Below are positions 45,763-54,333 of a stretch of 64,000 bases of DNA, piece by piece. The notes below the pieces were generated by a model, which searched no databases, was not told the DNA's origin, and saw only the letters and a program-made list of their open reading frames with translations. A program made the position numbers and the translations under genes. Position 1 is the stretch's first letter, and each line of letters starts with the position of its first letter. This DNA comes from Bacteroidota bacterium. Its GTDB lineage: Bacteria; Bacteroidota; Bacteroidia; Chitinophagales; UBA10324. Location of the stretch: positions 1 through 64,000 of the forward strand of contig BJGQ01000007.1 of the NCBI GenBank assembly GCA_014190575.1. Reading direction: 5' to 3'.

Positions 45763-46659
45763 ATGAAATCAAAGCTCATGAAATACATTTTACTAATGCT
45801 CATCGTGTTATGGGCTTCGTGTAATAACGGAAACGGAAATTCCGATGCGTACGGAAATTTTGAAACCAACGAAGTGATGGTTTCATCGCAGGCAAGCGGG
45901 CAAATCATTCAACTGAATCTGCGTGAAGGATTGACTCTATCAGCGGGAGAAATTGTTGGTTGCATTGACACGAATGCATTGCATTTAAAGAAGCAACAAT
46001 TGTTTGCCATGATGCAGGGTTCGCAATCGCGCAATCCCAATATCGGTGCGCAGATTGAAGTGCTGAAGCAACAGAAGTCTGTTCAAGAAAAAGAAAAAAA
46101 TCGCATTGCAGGTTTAGTAAAAGAAGGAGCTGCCACACAAAAAAATTTAGATGATATCACCGGAGCAATTCAGGTAATTGATAAACAAATTGAAAGTTTG
46201 CAGACACAATTTGAACCTGTGAGCAGCGATTTGAAATCATTGAATGTGCAGGTTGACCAGGTGAATGACCAGATTCAGAAATCGTTGATTGCTTCGCCTA
46301 TCAACGGCGTAGTGCTTGATAAATATTCAGAGATGGGTGAAGTGACTGCACCCGGAAGACCGCTGTTTAAAATTGCTCCGCTTGACACGATGATTCTTCG
46401 TGTGTTTGTAAGCGGTGACCAGTTGCCAAAAGTTAAACTCGCACAAACTGTTACAGTGTTCGTTGACAAAAACGAAAAAGAAAATACAAAACTCAGCGGA
46501 ACTGTTTCGTGGATTTCTCCGACTGCTGAGTTCACACCAAAAATTATTCAAACCAAAGAAGAGCGTGTGAATCTGGTGTATGCAGTGAAAGTGTTAGTGG
46601 TGAATGATGGCTCACTGAAGATTGGAATGCCGGGTGAAATAAAATTTAGTGAGAAATAA
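45763..46659 (+). CDS. HlyD-family membrane fusion (periplasmic adaptor) protein
   Basis: 298 residues. Lipoprotein-type start (LMLIVLWASC). A lipoyl-like domain (GQIIQLNLREGLTLSAGEIV), a coiled-coil hairpin (about 75-175; QKEKNRIAGLVKEGAATQKN), and the adaptor motif LIASPINGVVLDKYSEMGEV followed by beta-barrel segments with AQTVTVFVDK. Closest in layout to YbhG. It starts 1 base after the tolC stop, so expression is coupled. It bridges the ABC pump and TolC. Confidence 0.9.
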   Translation: MKSKLMKYILLMLIVLWASCNNGNGNSDAYGNFETNEVMVSSQASGQIIQLNLREGLTLSAGEIVGCIDTNALHLKKQQLFAMMQGSQSRNPNIGAQIEVLKQQKSVQEKEKNRIAGLVKEGAATQKNLDDITGAIQVIDKQIESLQTQFEPVSSDLKSLNVQVDQVNDQIQKSLIASPINGVVLDKYSEMGEVTAPGRPLFKIAPLDTMILRVFVSGDQLPKVKLAQTVTVFVDKNEKENTKLSGTVSWISPTAEFTPKIIQTKEERVNLVYAVKVLVVNDGSLKIGMPGEIKFSEK

Positions 46660-46667
46660 AAAACTTA

Positions 46668-46734
46668 ACCGCAGAGGCGCGAAGTCGCAGAGAATACAGA
46701 GTTAATAAACTTTGCGACTCTGCGCCTCTACGGT
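46668..46734. repeat. Palindromic repeat between hlyD and the first ABC gene
   Basis: A 67-base imperfect inverted repeat: ACCGCAGAGGCGC (46668-46680) pairs with GCGCCTCTACGGT at the far end (to 46734), with inner GTCGCAG/TTGCGAC also pairing. It resembles the GCAGAGGCGC family of intergenic repeats. It lies between hlyD and the ABC ATPase gene, and could form a strong hairpin in the operon mRNA. Confidence 0.6.
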
Positions 46735-46745
46735 AAATAATTACA

Positions 46746-47663
46746 ATGAACGAAAGAGTAATCGCCACCAACATCACCAAATCATTCCGCAGCACAAACG
46801 CTTTGGATGATGTTTCATTCACGGTGAATGAAGGTGAGTTGTTTGGATTTATTGGTCCCGATGGTGCAGGCAAGAGTACACTCTTTCGCATACTCACAAC
46901 AGTAATGAATGCTGATAGCGGTGATGCTTTGGTAGATGGTTTTCATCTGAAAGATGAAATTGCCATTCGTTCGAGAGTTGGATATATGCCCGGAAAATTT
47001 TCGTTGTATCCTGATTTATCTGTTCAGGAAAACCTGGAATTCTTTGCCAAAGTTTTCGGTACAACAGTGCAGGAAAATTATTCCATCATCAAAGAAATTT
47101 ATGTGCAGCTCGAACCATTCAAAGATCGCCGTGCCGGGAAACTGAGTGGAGGAATGAAACAGAAACTTGCTTTGTGTTGCGCACTCATTCACAAACCAAG
47201 AGTTTTATTTTTAGATGAACCAACCACGGGAGTTGATCCTGTTTCCAGAGTGGAATTCTGGGAAATGCTCGGCAGATTAAAGCAAAGCGGACTCACCATT
47301 TTGGTTTCCACTCCTTACATGGATGAAGCAAGTCGTTGCGACCGTGTGGCATTAATTCAGAAAGGAAAAATTCTGGATATTGATCCGCCGGGTGTGATTA
47401 CAAAAAAATTTCCATTGGATGTGATTGCTGTGAAATCAGACAACATGCAGAAATTGCGGAAGGATATTTTAAAAGTTGAAGATGCTGAAAGTGTTTATGG
47501 CTTCGGAGAATTTTTACACATCACGATGAAGAAAGAAAATTCATCAATAGAAAAAATTGAATCGCTTTTAAAACAACAAGGTCATCAGCACACAGAAGTG
47601 AAATTGATTGAAGCAGGAATTGAAGATTGTTTTATGCACCTGATGGAGCACAACAAAAACTGA
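46746..47663 (+). CDS. ABC transporter ATPase (YbhF N-half-like)
   Basis: 305 residues. A canonical ABC domain: Walker A GPDGAGKST, Q-loop region MPGKFSLYPDLSVQENL, signature KLSGGMKQKLALCC and Walker B VLFLDEPTTGVDP. The C-terminal part (about 215-305) is an extension typical of drug-resistance ATPases. It matches the first ATPase half of YbhF. The second half is the next gene, 18 bases downstream, so the two probably work as a heterodimer with the two permeases. Confidence 0.9.
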   Translation: MNERVIATNITKSFRSTNALDDVSFTVNEGELFGFIGPDGAGKSTLFRILTTVMNADSGDALVDGFHLKDEIAIRSRVGYMPGKFSLYPDLSVQENLEFFAKVFGTTVQENYSIIKEIYVQLEPFKDRRAGKLSGGMKQKLALCCALIHKPRVLFLDEPTTGVDPVSRVEFWEMLGRLKQSGLTILVSTPYMDEASRCDRVALIQKGKILDIDPPGVITKKFPLDVIAVKSDNMQKLRKDILKVEDAESVYGFGEFLHITMKKENSSIEKIESLLKQQGHQHTEVKLIEAGIEDCFMHLMEHNKN

Positions 47664-47681
47664 AAATCTAAAATTGAATAA

Positions 47682-48431
47682 TTGAAACTCACCGGAGAAA
47701 ATATTATTGAAGTTGAAAACTTAGTGAAGCGATTCGGTTCGTTCACGGCGGTTGATAATATTTCTTTTCAGGTGAAGAAGGGAGAAGTGTTTGGGTTTCT
47801 TGGAGCGAATGGGGCGGGAAAAACGACTGCGATAAAAATGTTAATCGGTTTGTGGTCGCCGACTTCGGGCAAAGCAAATGTTGCCGGATTCAATTTGTTT
47901 ACTGAAGCAGAACAGATCAGAAAAAATATTGGCTACATGGCGCAGCGATTTTCGTTGTATGAAGATTTAACTGTGATTGAAAACATTCAGTTCTACGGGG
48001 GCATTTATGGTTTGCGGAAAAATATTTTAAAGGAAAGAGCTGAAGAATTGATTTCGGAATTGGGAATGGAAAGTTTCAGAAAGGAATTAATAAAAAATAT
48101 TCCGCTCGGGTGGAAACAGAAACTGGCTTTGTCGGTTGCAATGATTCACAAACCGAAAATTGTTTTTCTCGATGAACCAACAAGTGGAGTTGACCCGATT
48201 ACACGACGACAATTCTGGGATTTGATTTACAACGCTGCGGAAAAAGGCACCACTGTTTTTGTTACCACGCATTACATGGATGAATCAGAATACTGCGACC
48301 GCGTGAGCATAATGGTGGATGGAAGAATTGAAGCACTTGATACTCCAACGCAATTGAAAAAACAATTCAATGCTGAAAGTATGGATGAAGTTTTTCTAAA
48401 ATTGGCAAGACCAACTGGAATACAGATTTGA
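47682..48431 (+). CDS. ABC transporter ATPase with non-canonical signature (YbhF C-half-like)
   Basis: 249 residues starting TTG at 47682. Walker A GANGAGKTT, Walker B IVFLDEPTSGVDP, and the switch His in TTHYMDES are intact. The signature position reads IPLGWKQKLALS in place of LSGGQ, the LGWKQ variant also found in the second ATPase domain of YbhF/RbbA-type proteins. The switch region suggests one hydrolytic site may be altered. It pairs with the preceding ATPase and the two downstream permeases. Confidence 0.88.
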   Translation: MKLTGENIIEVENLVKRFGSFTAVDNISFQVKKGEVFGFLGANGAGKTTAIKMLIGLWSPTSGKANVAGFNLFTEAEQIRKNIGYMAQRFSLYEDLTVIENIQFYGGIYGLRKNILKERAEELISELGMESFRKELIKNIPLGWKQKLALSVAMIHKPKIVFLDEPTSGVDPITRRQFWDLIYNAAEKGTTVFVTTHYMDESEYCDRVSIMVDGRIEALDTPTQLKKQFNAESMDEVFLKLARPTGIQI

Positions 48432-48446
48432 TGATTTTAAAATGAT

Positions 48447-48545
48447 ATACATGGGACACGGATTTAAACTGATGCAAGTGATGAACACAGATTTTTTAAT
48501 CTGTTCTAATCCGCATAATCTGTGTGCATCAGTGTCCCATTGTAT
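48447..48545. repeat. Palindromic repeat between ATPase and first permease
   Basis: A 99-base element with inverted ends ATACATGGGACAC (48447-48459) and GTGTCCCATTGTAT (48532-48545). The interior contains CACAGATTTTTTAATCTGTT and ATCTGTGTGCATCAG. It belongs to the same GGGACACGGATT family as the element at 49695-49780, downstream in the same operon. It fills the whole gap between the two genes. Confidence 0.7.
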
Positions 48546-48563
48546 TCTACTTCATAACAAAAA

Positions 48564-49676
48564 ATGAATCGCCGCCGCTTCTTCGGATTTTTACAAAAAG
48601 AATTTCGTCACATTTTCCGTGATAGAAGAACGATGCTTATTCTCTTCGGAATGCCTATTGTGCAGATTTTACTTTTTGGTTTTGCTATTACCAACGAAAT
48701 AAAAAATGTGAATGTGGCTGTGCTTGATATGGCACATGATGATGTTTCGCGTGATATCACCAACAGGATTCTCTCTTCTGAATATTTTCATCTTTATCAA
48801 AATCTGAATTCAGAAAAAGAAATTGAAACTGCTTTTAAAAGCGGGAAGGTGAAGGAGGTGATTGTGTTTGAAAATAATCTGGCGAAAAATATTTACGCAA
48901 AGAATCTCGGCAACATTCAACTCATTGGTGATGCAACTGATCCGAATACTGCCAATACAATTGTTGCATATACCCGCGCAATACTGCTGAACTACCAACA
49001 GGAATTAAACAAAGGTTCGAAACCACCGGCAATCATTCAAACAGAAGTGCGCATGTGGTTTAATGAAGAGTTGAAAGGCGTTTATCTTTTTGTTCCGGGA
49101 GTGATGACCATCATTATGATGCTCGTGAGCGCAATGATGACAAGCATTTCTCTTGCGCGCGAAAAAGAAACAGGCACACTAGAAGCACTCATGGTTTCTC
49201 CACTGAAATCGTGGCAGGTGATTTTAGGAAAAGTAATTCCGTACCTCGTGCTTTCATTCAGTATTACACTTGTTACACTTGCTCTTTCCATGTTTGTGTT
49301 TCATGTTCCCATTCGCGGAAATATTTTCCTGTTGCTCGGTGAAGTTTTGTTGTTTGTTATCACCGCGCTCTCATTCGGAATTTTAATTTCCTCAATTGCA
49401 CCGAATCAAATGGCAGCGATGTTGATTTCTATGATGGGATTAATGTTGCCGACCATAATTCTCAGCGGATACATTTTTCCGATTGATAATATGCCTGTAC
49501 CGTTACAGGTGATCAGTAATATTATTCCTGCGCGTTGGTTCATCAGCATGTTGCGTGATATTATGTTGAAAGGAGCAGGATGGAGTGTGGTTTGGAAAGA
49601 CACTTGTGTTCTTGCATTCATGGCTGTTGTGTTTTTGTTTCTCGCTTCACGCAGATTTAAAATGAAACTCAGATGA
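48564..49676 (+). CDS. ABC-2 type permease, YbhS-like
   Basis: 370 residues. N-terminal helix (about 25-45), a large periplasmic domain (about 50-175), then five membrane helices (about 185-365) with SLAREKETGTLEALMVSPLK, the classical ABC-2 coupling motif, and a conserved IPARWFI-type block. It forms the pore with the next permease for efflux of drugs or cell-envelope lipids. The coding sequence starts 18 bases after a repeat element. Confidence 0.9.
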   Translation: MNRRRFFGFLQKEFRHIFRDRRTMLILFGMPIVQILLFGFAITNEIKNVNVAVLDMAHDDVSRDITNRILSSEYFHLYQNLNSEKEIETAFKSGKVKEVIVFENNLAKNIYAKNLGNIQLIGDATDPNTANTIVAYTRAILLNYQQELNKGSKPPAIIQTEVRMWFNEELKGVYLFVPGVMTIIMMLVSAMMTSISLAREKETGTLEALMVSPLKSWQVILGKVIPYLVLSFSITLVTLALSMFVFHVPIRGNIFLLLGEVLLFVITALSFGILISSIAPNQMAAMLISMMGLMLPTIILSGYIFPIDNMPVPLQVISNIIPARWFISMLRDIMLKGAGWSVVWKDTCVLAFMAVVFLFLASRRFKMKLR

Positions 49677-49694
49677 TTATTTTATATAGAGTTC

Positions 49695-49780
49695 GGGACA
49701 CGGATCAAAACGGATTAAACAGATTTTTACTGATAAATAAATCTGTGTTATTCCGTATCATCAGTTTAAATCCGTGTCCT
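49695..49780. repeat. Palindromic repeat between the two permease genes
   Basis: Inverted ends GGGACACGGAT (49695-49705) and ATCCGTGTCC (49770-49779) flank an interior with CAGATTTTTACTGA and AATCTGTGTTATTCCG. Same family as the element at 48447-48545. It lies in the 133-base gap between the permease genes. Confidence 0.7.
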
Positions 49781-49809
49781 ATGAAGTTAAACTTTGAAGT
49801 GCAAATCAG

Positions 49810-50931
49810 ATGAGAACAATAATTGTAATTATCCGAAAAGAATTTCTGCAAATATTTCGCAACCGTGCCATGTTGCCACAAATAATTATGATGCCACTGA
49901 TACAGTTGCTCATACTTTCCAATGCAGCAACATTTGAAATCCGTCACCTGAATATGCATGTGATTGATCAGGATCAAAGTCAGGCATCGCGACAACTGAT
50001 TGGAAAATTTAAAGCGAGTAATTATTTCGAACTATCTGATTTTTCATTTGATGAGAAACATGCAGATGAAGATATCATGCAGGGAAAAGACAGGTGCATC
50101 ATGATGATTCCAAAAGGATTCGAACATGATCTGATGAAGGAGCAACACACAAAATTATTGCTCAACATCAATGCGATTGATGGCGCCGCTGCAGCAGTTA
50201 TTAATACTTATGCGCTCAACATTATCCAAAGTTTCAATCAGCAGATTGATGCGCAGTGGATCAACCAACAACAATTTGACCAGCAGAAAATTTTAAATAC
50301 TCCTTATTCCTTCTGGTACAATCCGTACATGAATTATAAAACTTTCATGGTGCCGGGTTTGATTGTGATGTTGCTCACGATGGTCGGCATGTTCATGTCA
50401 GCACAAAACATTGTGCGCGAAAAAGAAATCGGAACCATTGAACAGATAAATGTTACACCCATAAAAAAGGCGCACTTCATCATTGGCAAGCAAGTTCCGT
50501 TTTTAATTATTGGTTTAGTGCAACTTACAATAGGATTATTAGTTGCACGATGGGTTTTCAGCATTCATATTCTTGGTTCCGTTCCCCTCATTTATTTATT
50601 CGCCACTGTTTATCTCATCACATTGCTTGGTTTCGGATTGCTGATTTCTACCATGGTGGATACACAACAGCAAGCCATGTTTCTGGCGTGGTTCTTCATG
50701 GTGATATTTATTTTAATGAGCGGATTATTTACTCCTATTGAAGCAATGCCACAGTGGGCGCAAGGCATCACGAAGTTTAACCCAATCGCCTACTTTGTTG
50801 CTGTAATGCGAATGGTAGTATTGAAAGGTTCATCACTGAAAGATATTCTTCCGCAACTCACCGCCATCAGCATTGGCGGATTGGTCATGTGTTCACTTGC
50901 AACTTTGCGTTATAGGAAAAGAGCAGGATAA
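49810..50931 (+). CDS. ABC-2 type permease, YbhR-like
   Basis: 373 residues with the same architecture as the preceding permease: one N-terminal helix, a periplasmic loop with NINAIDGAAAAVINTYALNI, and five C-terminal helices with NIVREKEIGTIEQINVTPIK (EKE-type coupling motif) and FKNPIAYF-like FNPIAYFVAVMRM. It is the last gene of the efflux operon, followed by a repeat with a strong hairpin and then a terminator. Confidence 0.9.
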   Translation: MRTIIVIIRKEFLQIFRNRAMLPQIIMMPLIQLLILSNAATFEIRHLNMHVIDQDQSQASRQLIGKFKASNYFELSDFSFDEKHADEDIMQGKDRCIMMIPKGFEHDLMKEQHTKLLLNINAIDGAAAAVINTYALNIIQSFNQQIDAQWINQQQFDQQKILNTPYSFWYNPYMNYKTFMVPGLIVMLLTMVGMFMSAQNIVREKEIGTIEQINVTPIKKAHFIIGKQVPFLIIGLVQLTIGLLVARWVFSIHILGSVPLIYLFATVYLITLLGFGLLISTMVDTQQQAMFLAWFFMVIFILMSGLFTPIEAMPQWAQGITKFNPIAYFVAVMRMVVLKGSSLKDILPQLTAISIGGLVMCSLATLRYRKRAG

Positions 50932-50973
50932 AATTTATTAAAAGACTTCTTCTAAAATTATCCTTCAAAATAT

Positions 50974-51021
50974 CCTCACCCCTAACCCCTCTCCGAAAAG
51001 GAGAGGGGAACAGTCGCGAAG
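50974..51021. repeat. Palindromic repeat after the efflux operon
   Basis: CCCCTCTCC (50986-50994) pairs with GGAGAGGGG (51000-51008) around GAAAA, followed by AACAGTCGCGAAG, a block shared with the element at 44423-44530. It is a second, shorter member of that family, so the two ends of the operon carry related repeats. It has a T-rich tail and may also slow transcription. Confidence 0.7.
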
Positions 51022-51127
51022 TTTTTATTCTCCATTACTTTTGAAGAAGATTATTCCTGAATTCATTTTGAATTTATGTTTTTCAAAAAAAGTATTTCTA
51101 AAATTTTTTTTCTGAAAAACAAAAACT

Positions 51128-51159
51128 AAAAAGCCGTCCCAATAATCGAAACGGCTTTT
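51128..51159. terminator. Bidirectional rho-independent terminator
   Basis: AAAAGCCGT (51129-51137) pairs with ACGGCTTTT (51151-51159) with A and T runs outside. It lies between the convergent efflux operon and the M13 peptidase gene. Confidence 0.8.
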
Positions 51160-51223
51160 GAAATTTTCAGTGTTATCTGTATTACCAATAACAAATAACC
51201 AATCAACTTATAACTTATAAGAA

Positions 51224-53278
51224 TTACCAAATCTTCGCCCGTAAACTATCAGCGAGATACATTTTATCACCGGGCTTAACATTGAATGCTTCGTAAAAAG
51301 CATCCACATCACTGAACGGTCCGTTCACACGAAGGAAGTTCGGTGAGTGCACATCAGTTTTGATTTGTTGCGCCAACGATTCGTCACGCGCGTGTCCCAT
51401 CCAGCTTAATGCATATCCAAGAAAATATCTTTGACTCGGAGTCATACCACTTATCATTTCATTTTTTTTGTACTCATCAGTTTTCTTAAAAGCATCGTAG
51501 CAAATTACAATGCCACCAAGGTCAGCAAGGTTTTCTCCAAGTGATGCTTCGCCATTTACATGCATACTGTCGAGCACGGTGTAACCACTGAACTGTGTTA
51601 CGAGTTTGTGTGCGCGTGCGGTAAATTCATTTTCATCTTCCTTGCTCCACCAGTTGCGCAGATTTCCTTTTTCATCAAACTGCCTTCCCTGATCATCAAA
51701 GCCGTGAGTGAGTTCGTGACCGATAGTGCTTGCTCCCGCGTATCCATAAACTATTGCATCATCAGCCAATGAATCAGGCAAACCCGGAATAATAAATATT
51801 GCTGCAGGCAAAACAATTTCGTTGTTCGATGGATTGTAATAGGCATTCCATGTTTGCGGAGTCATGTCCCACTCGGTGCGGTCAACGGGTTTGTATAATT
51901 TTGCAATTGCATAATTGTAGTTCCAGATATTTCCTGCAATCACATTTTCAACATAAGAAGTACGACCAATATTCATTGCTGAATAATCTTTCCACTTATC
52001 AGGATAGCCAACTTTTTTTGTAACAGTACTGAGTTTGTAAATCGCTTTTTGCTTGGTTGAATCACTCATCCAGGTCAGGTTTTGAAAGCGCTCCTTGTAA
52101 GCGGCAAAAACATCATCCACTAATTTTTCATAACGGTGCTTTGTTTTTTCTGAGAAATATTTCTGAACATATAACTGACCAAGTGCTTCACCCAATAATC
52201 CTTCTTCAGCATTCAACACGCGCTTCCAGCGTGGCCGTTGTTCTTTCACACCATTTAAAACCGTGCGATAAAAATGAAAATTTTCTTTATCGAAACTACT
52301 GCTGATGTATGGCGCGAAAGATGAAATTAAATTGTAACGCAAGTAAGTTTGCCAATCGTTCATCGAAACAGATTTTAAACTTGCTTCCACTTGCTTGTAA
52401 AATTCGGGCTGACCAACAATTACCGAATCAATGTTTTTAATATTCATTTTATCAAGCACCAGTTTCCAATTGAGCGATGGAGTTATTTTACTGAAAGCAT
52501 CTACACTCATTTTATTATAATTTTTATAAGGGTCGCGAAGGTCTTCCAATTTGCGCGATGCTTTTGCCAATGAAGTTTCCAACTTCATCATTGTAGTTGC
52601 ATTCTTCGCTGCGGTAACGGAATCTTCACCCATCAGTTGTAACATCTTTGCAACATGCAATAAATATTCAGCACGAATTTTTACAAAGCGCTCACCCATA
52701 TCAAAATAATAATCGCGGTTAGGTAAACCAATTCCACCTTGAGAAAAATGCAAAACTTCTTTATCACTTTTCATTTCATCCTGATACACATCGGCTTCAT
52801 ACAATGCGCCGGCACCAATCATTTGCAAGTGCGCCAGTTCATCAATCAACGATGGTTTGTCTTTTACGCCGGCAATTAAATCCAGTTCAGGTTGCAGTTT
52901 GCTTATGCCTTGTTGTTCAATTGAAGTTGAATCCATTCCGGTGAACCAGAAGTCGCCAATCTTTTGTGCGTTGCTTTCTTTGACTGCATCTTTTTGCGCG
53001 GCAGCTTCTTCATTAATTAATCGTAACCGGGTGAATGATTCTTCATTCACTAAACTCCATATTCCCCAACTGTTTTCAGCAGCAGGAATCGGATTGTTTT
53101 TCACCCAGGTTCCAACAGCATAATGAAAAAAATCATCACCGGGCTTAACTGTTGTATCGCGATAGCTCGCAATTAAGTCCGGAGTTTTTTCTGATGTTTG
53201 TGATGTGTTATTGCATGCTGTAAAATAAATTACAGTTAAAAAAGTAACAAGGAAGAGTGGGGCTGAAATTGTTTTCAT
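51224..53278 (-). CDS. M13 family metalloendopeptidase (neprilysin/PepO-like lipoprotein)
   Basis: 684 residues, lipoprotein-type start (VIYFTACNN). M13 hallmarks: VKPGDDFFHYAVGTW near the N-terminus, NAYYNPSNNEIVLPAAI, the zinc site TIGHELTHGFDDQGRQ (HExxH), GENLADLGG with the third zinc Glu, and VNGPFSDVDAFYEAFNVKPG at the end. It is a zinc endopeptidase that trims peptides outside the cytoplasmic membrane. A single-gene unit. Confidence 0.95.
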   Translation of the reverse strand: MKTISAPLFLVTFLTVIYFTACNNTSQTSEKTPDLIASYRDTTVKPGDDFFHYAVGTWVKNNPIPAAENSWGIWSLVNEESFTRLRLINEEAAAQKDAVKESNAQKIGDFWFTGMDSTSIEQQGISKLQPELDLIAGVKDKPSLIDELAHLQMIGAGALYEADVYQDEMKSDKEVLHFSQGGIGLPNRDYYFDMGERFVKIRAEYLLHVAKMLQLMGEDSVTAAKNATTMMKLETSLAKASRKLEDLRDPYKNYNKMSVDAFSKITPSLNWKLVLDKMNIKNIDSVIVGQPEFYKQVEASLKSVSMNDWQTYLRYNLISSFAPYISSSFDKENFHFYRTVLNGVKEQRPRWKRVLNAEEGLLGEALGQLYVQKYFSEKTKHRYEKLVDDVFAAYKERFQNLTWMSDSTKQKAIYKLSTVTKKVGYPDKWKDYSAMNIGRTSYVENVIAGNIWNYNYAIAKLYKPVDRTEWDMTPQTWNAYYNPSNNEIVLPAAIFIIPGLPDSLADDAIVYGYAGASTIGHELTHGFDDQGRQFDEKGNLRNWWSKEDENEFTARAHKLVTQFSGYTVLDSMHVNGEASLGENLADLGGIVICYDAFKKTDEYKKNEMISGMTPSQRYFLGYALSWMGHARDESLAQQIKTDVHSPNFLRVNGPFSDVDAFYEAFNVKPGDKMYLADSLRAKIW

Positions 53279-53370
53279 TTTTTATTTTGATGCCACGAAT
53301 GTAGGAGGGAAAGGTGAAATTAAAAGAGAGAAAAATGAATGAAAATTTGAATAATAGAAAAATAAGGTTT

Positions 53371-54333
53371 CTAATTAAGATAACTAAACATATCGTTAAC
53401 AGTTTCCTGCAACGAATATTTTTGTTGCCAGCCAGTTTCCGTTTTCAGTTTTGTAGAGTCGCCAAAAATTATTGGTTCATCAGTGGGTCGCAAAAGTGAT
53501 TGGTCGGTTTCTAAAATGAATTTTTGTTCGCAAATTTTTTCTATCACTTCAATAACCTCCATCATTGAATAAACTTTTTCGCCGCTGATGTTGTATGCTT
53601 CGCCTGCTGTTCCTTTTTCAGCAAGCAACACAAGCGCACTCACAAGGTCGCGCACATCGGTAATAGCTCGTTGTGAGGTCAAATTTCCAACTCTGAATTT
53701 TTCAGTTTTTCCATTAATAATATTAAGAGCGCGTTGCACAAAATCACTTACTGCATCATTTGTTTTGCGCGGACCGGTGGTGTTAAATATCCGTGCACGA
53801 ATTCCTCTGATGTTGTGTCCTTTGAAATATTGATAGGCGAGCAAGTCTTGCGCAACCTTGCTTACACCATAAGGATGAAGCGGAAGTAACGCAGCATTTT
53901 CTTTTATCGGAACATTTTCAGGAGTGAGTGAGGCGCCATACTCGGCGCTGCTGCATGCAACAACAACTACCGGATTATATGCAGCATCCAATTTTCGAGC
54001 GGAGAGTATTGCTTCAAATAAATTAATGGTGCCGTTTGCATTAATATCCATTGTTTCAATTGGTCGAAGCCAACTGACAGTAGGAATGCTCTGTGCAGCG
54101 AGATGAAAAATTTTTCCCGGTTTAAATTCATGAATTACTTTTTCAACTGCGTGTGCATGTCGAACATCCAATTCAAGCGGAACGCACAAATCTAATATGT
54201 CGTTAAGATTTATTGTTGGATTAAAATAAGTACCGATTAGAAATTCTTTTTTCACCTTACCCGAATAATATTCGAGCAGGTGCGAACCAACCATTCCGGC
54301 TGTGCCTGTAATTAAAATATGTTCGTTACTCAT
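53371..54333 (-). CDS. SDR-family GDP-6-deoxy-mannose reductase-like enzyme
   Basis: 320 residues, extended SDR: GTAGMVGSHLLEYY (NAD(P)-binding), SSAEYG and HPYGVSKVAQ (Ser-Tyr-Lys triad), and RPTDEPIIFGDSTKLKTETG near the end, which is typical of GDP-4-dehydro-6-deoxy-D-mannose reductase (RMD). The product would be GDP-D-rhamnose-type sugar for the polysaccharide. It overlaps the GT4 gene by 8 bases. A GDP-mannose 4,6-dehydratase gene is needed as partner and is not in this window. Confidence 0.72.
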   Translation of the reverse strand: MSNEHILITGTAGMVGSHLLEYYSGKVKKEFLIGTYFNPTINLNDILDLCVPLELDVRHAHAVEKVIHEFKPGKIFHLAAQSIPTVSWLRPIETMDINANGTINLFEAILSARKLDAAYNPVVVVACSSAEYGASLTPENVPIKENAALLPLHPYGVSKVAQDLLAYQYFKGHNIRGIRARIFNTTGPRKTNDAVSDFVQRALNIINGKTEKFRVGNLTSQRAITDVRDLVSALVLLAEKGTAGEAYNISGEKVYSMMEVIEVIEKICEQKFILETDQSLLRPTDEPIIFGDSTKLKTETGWQQKYSLQETVNDMFSYLN

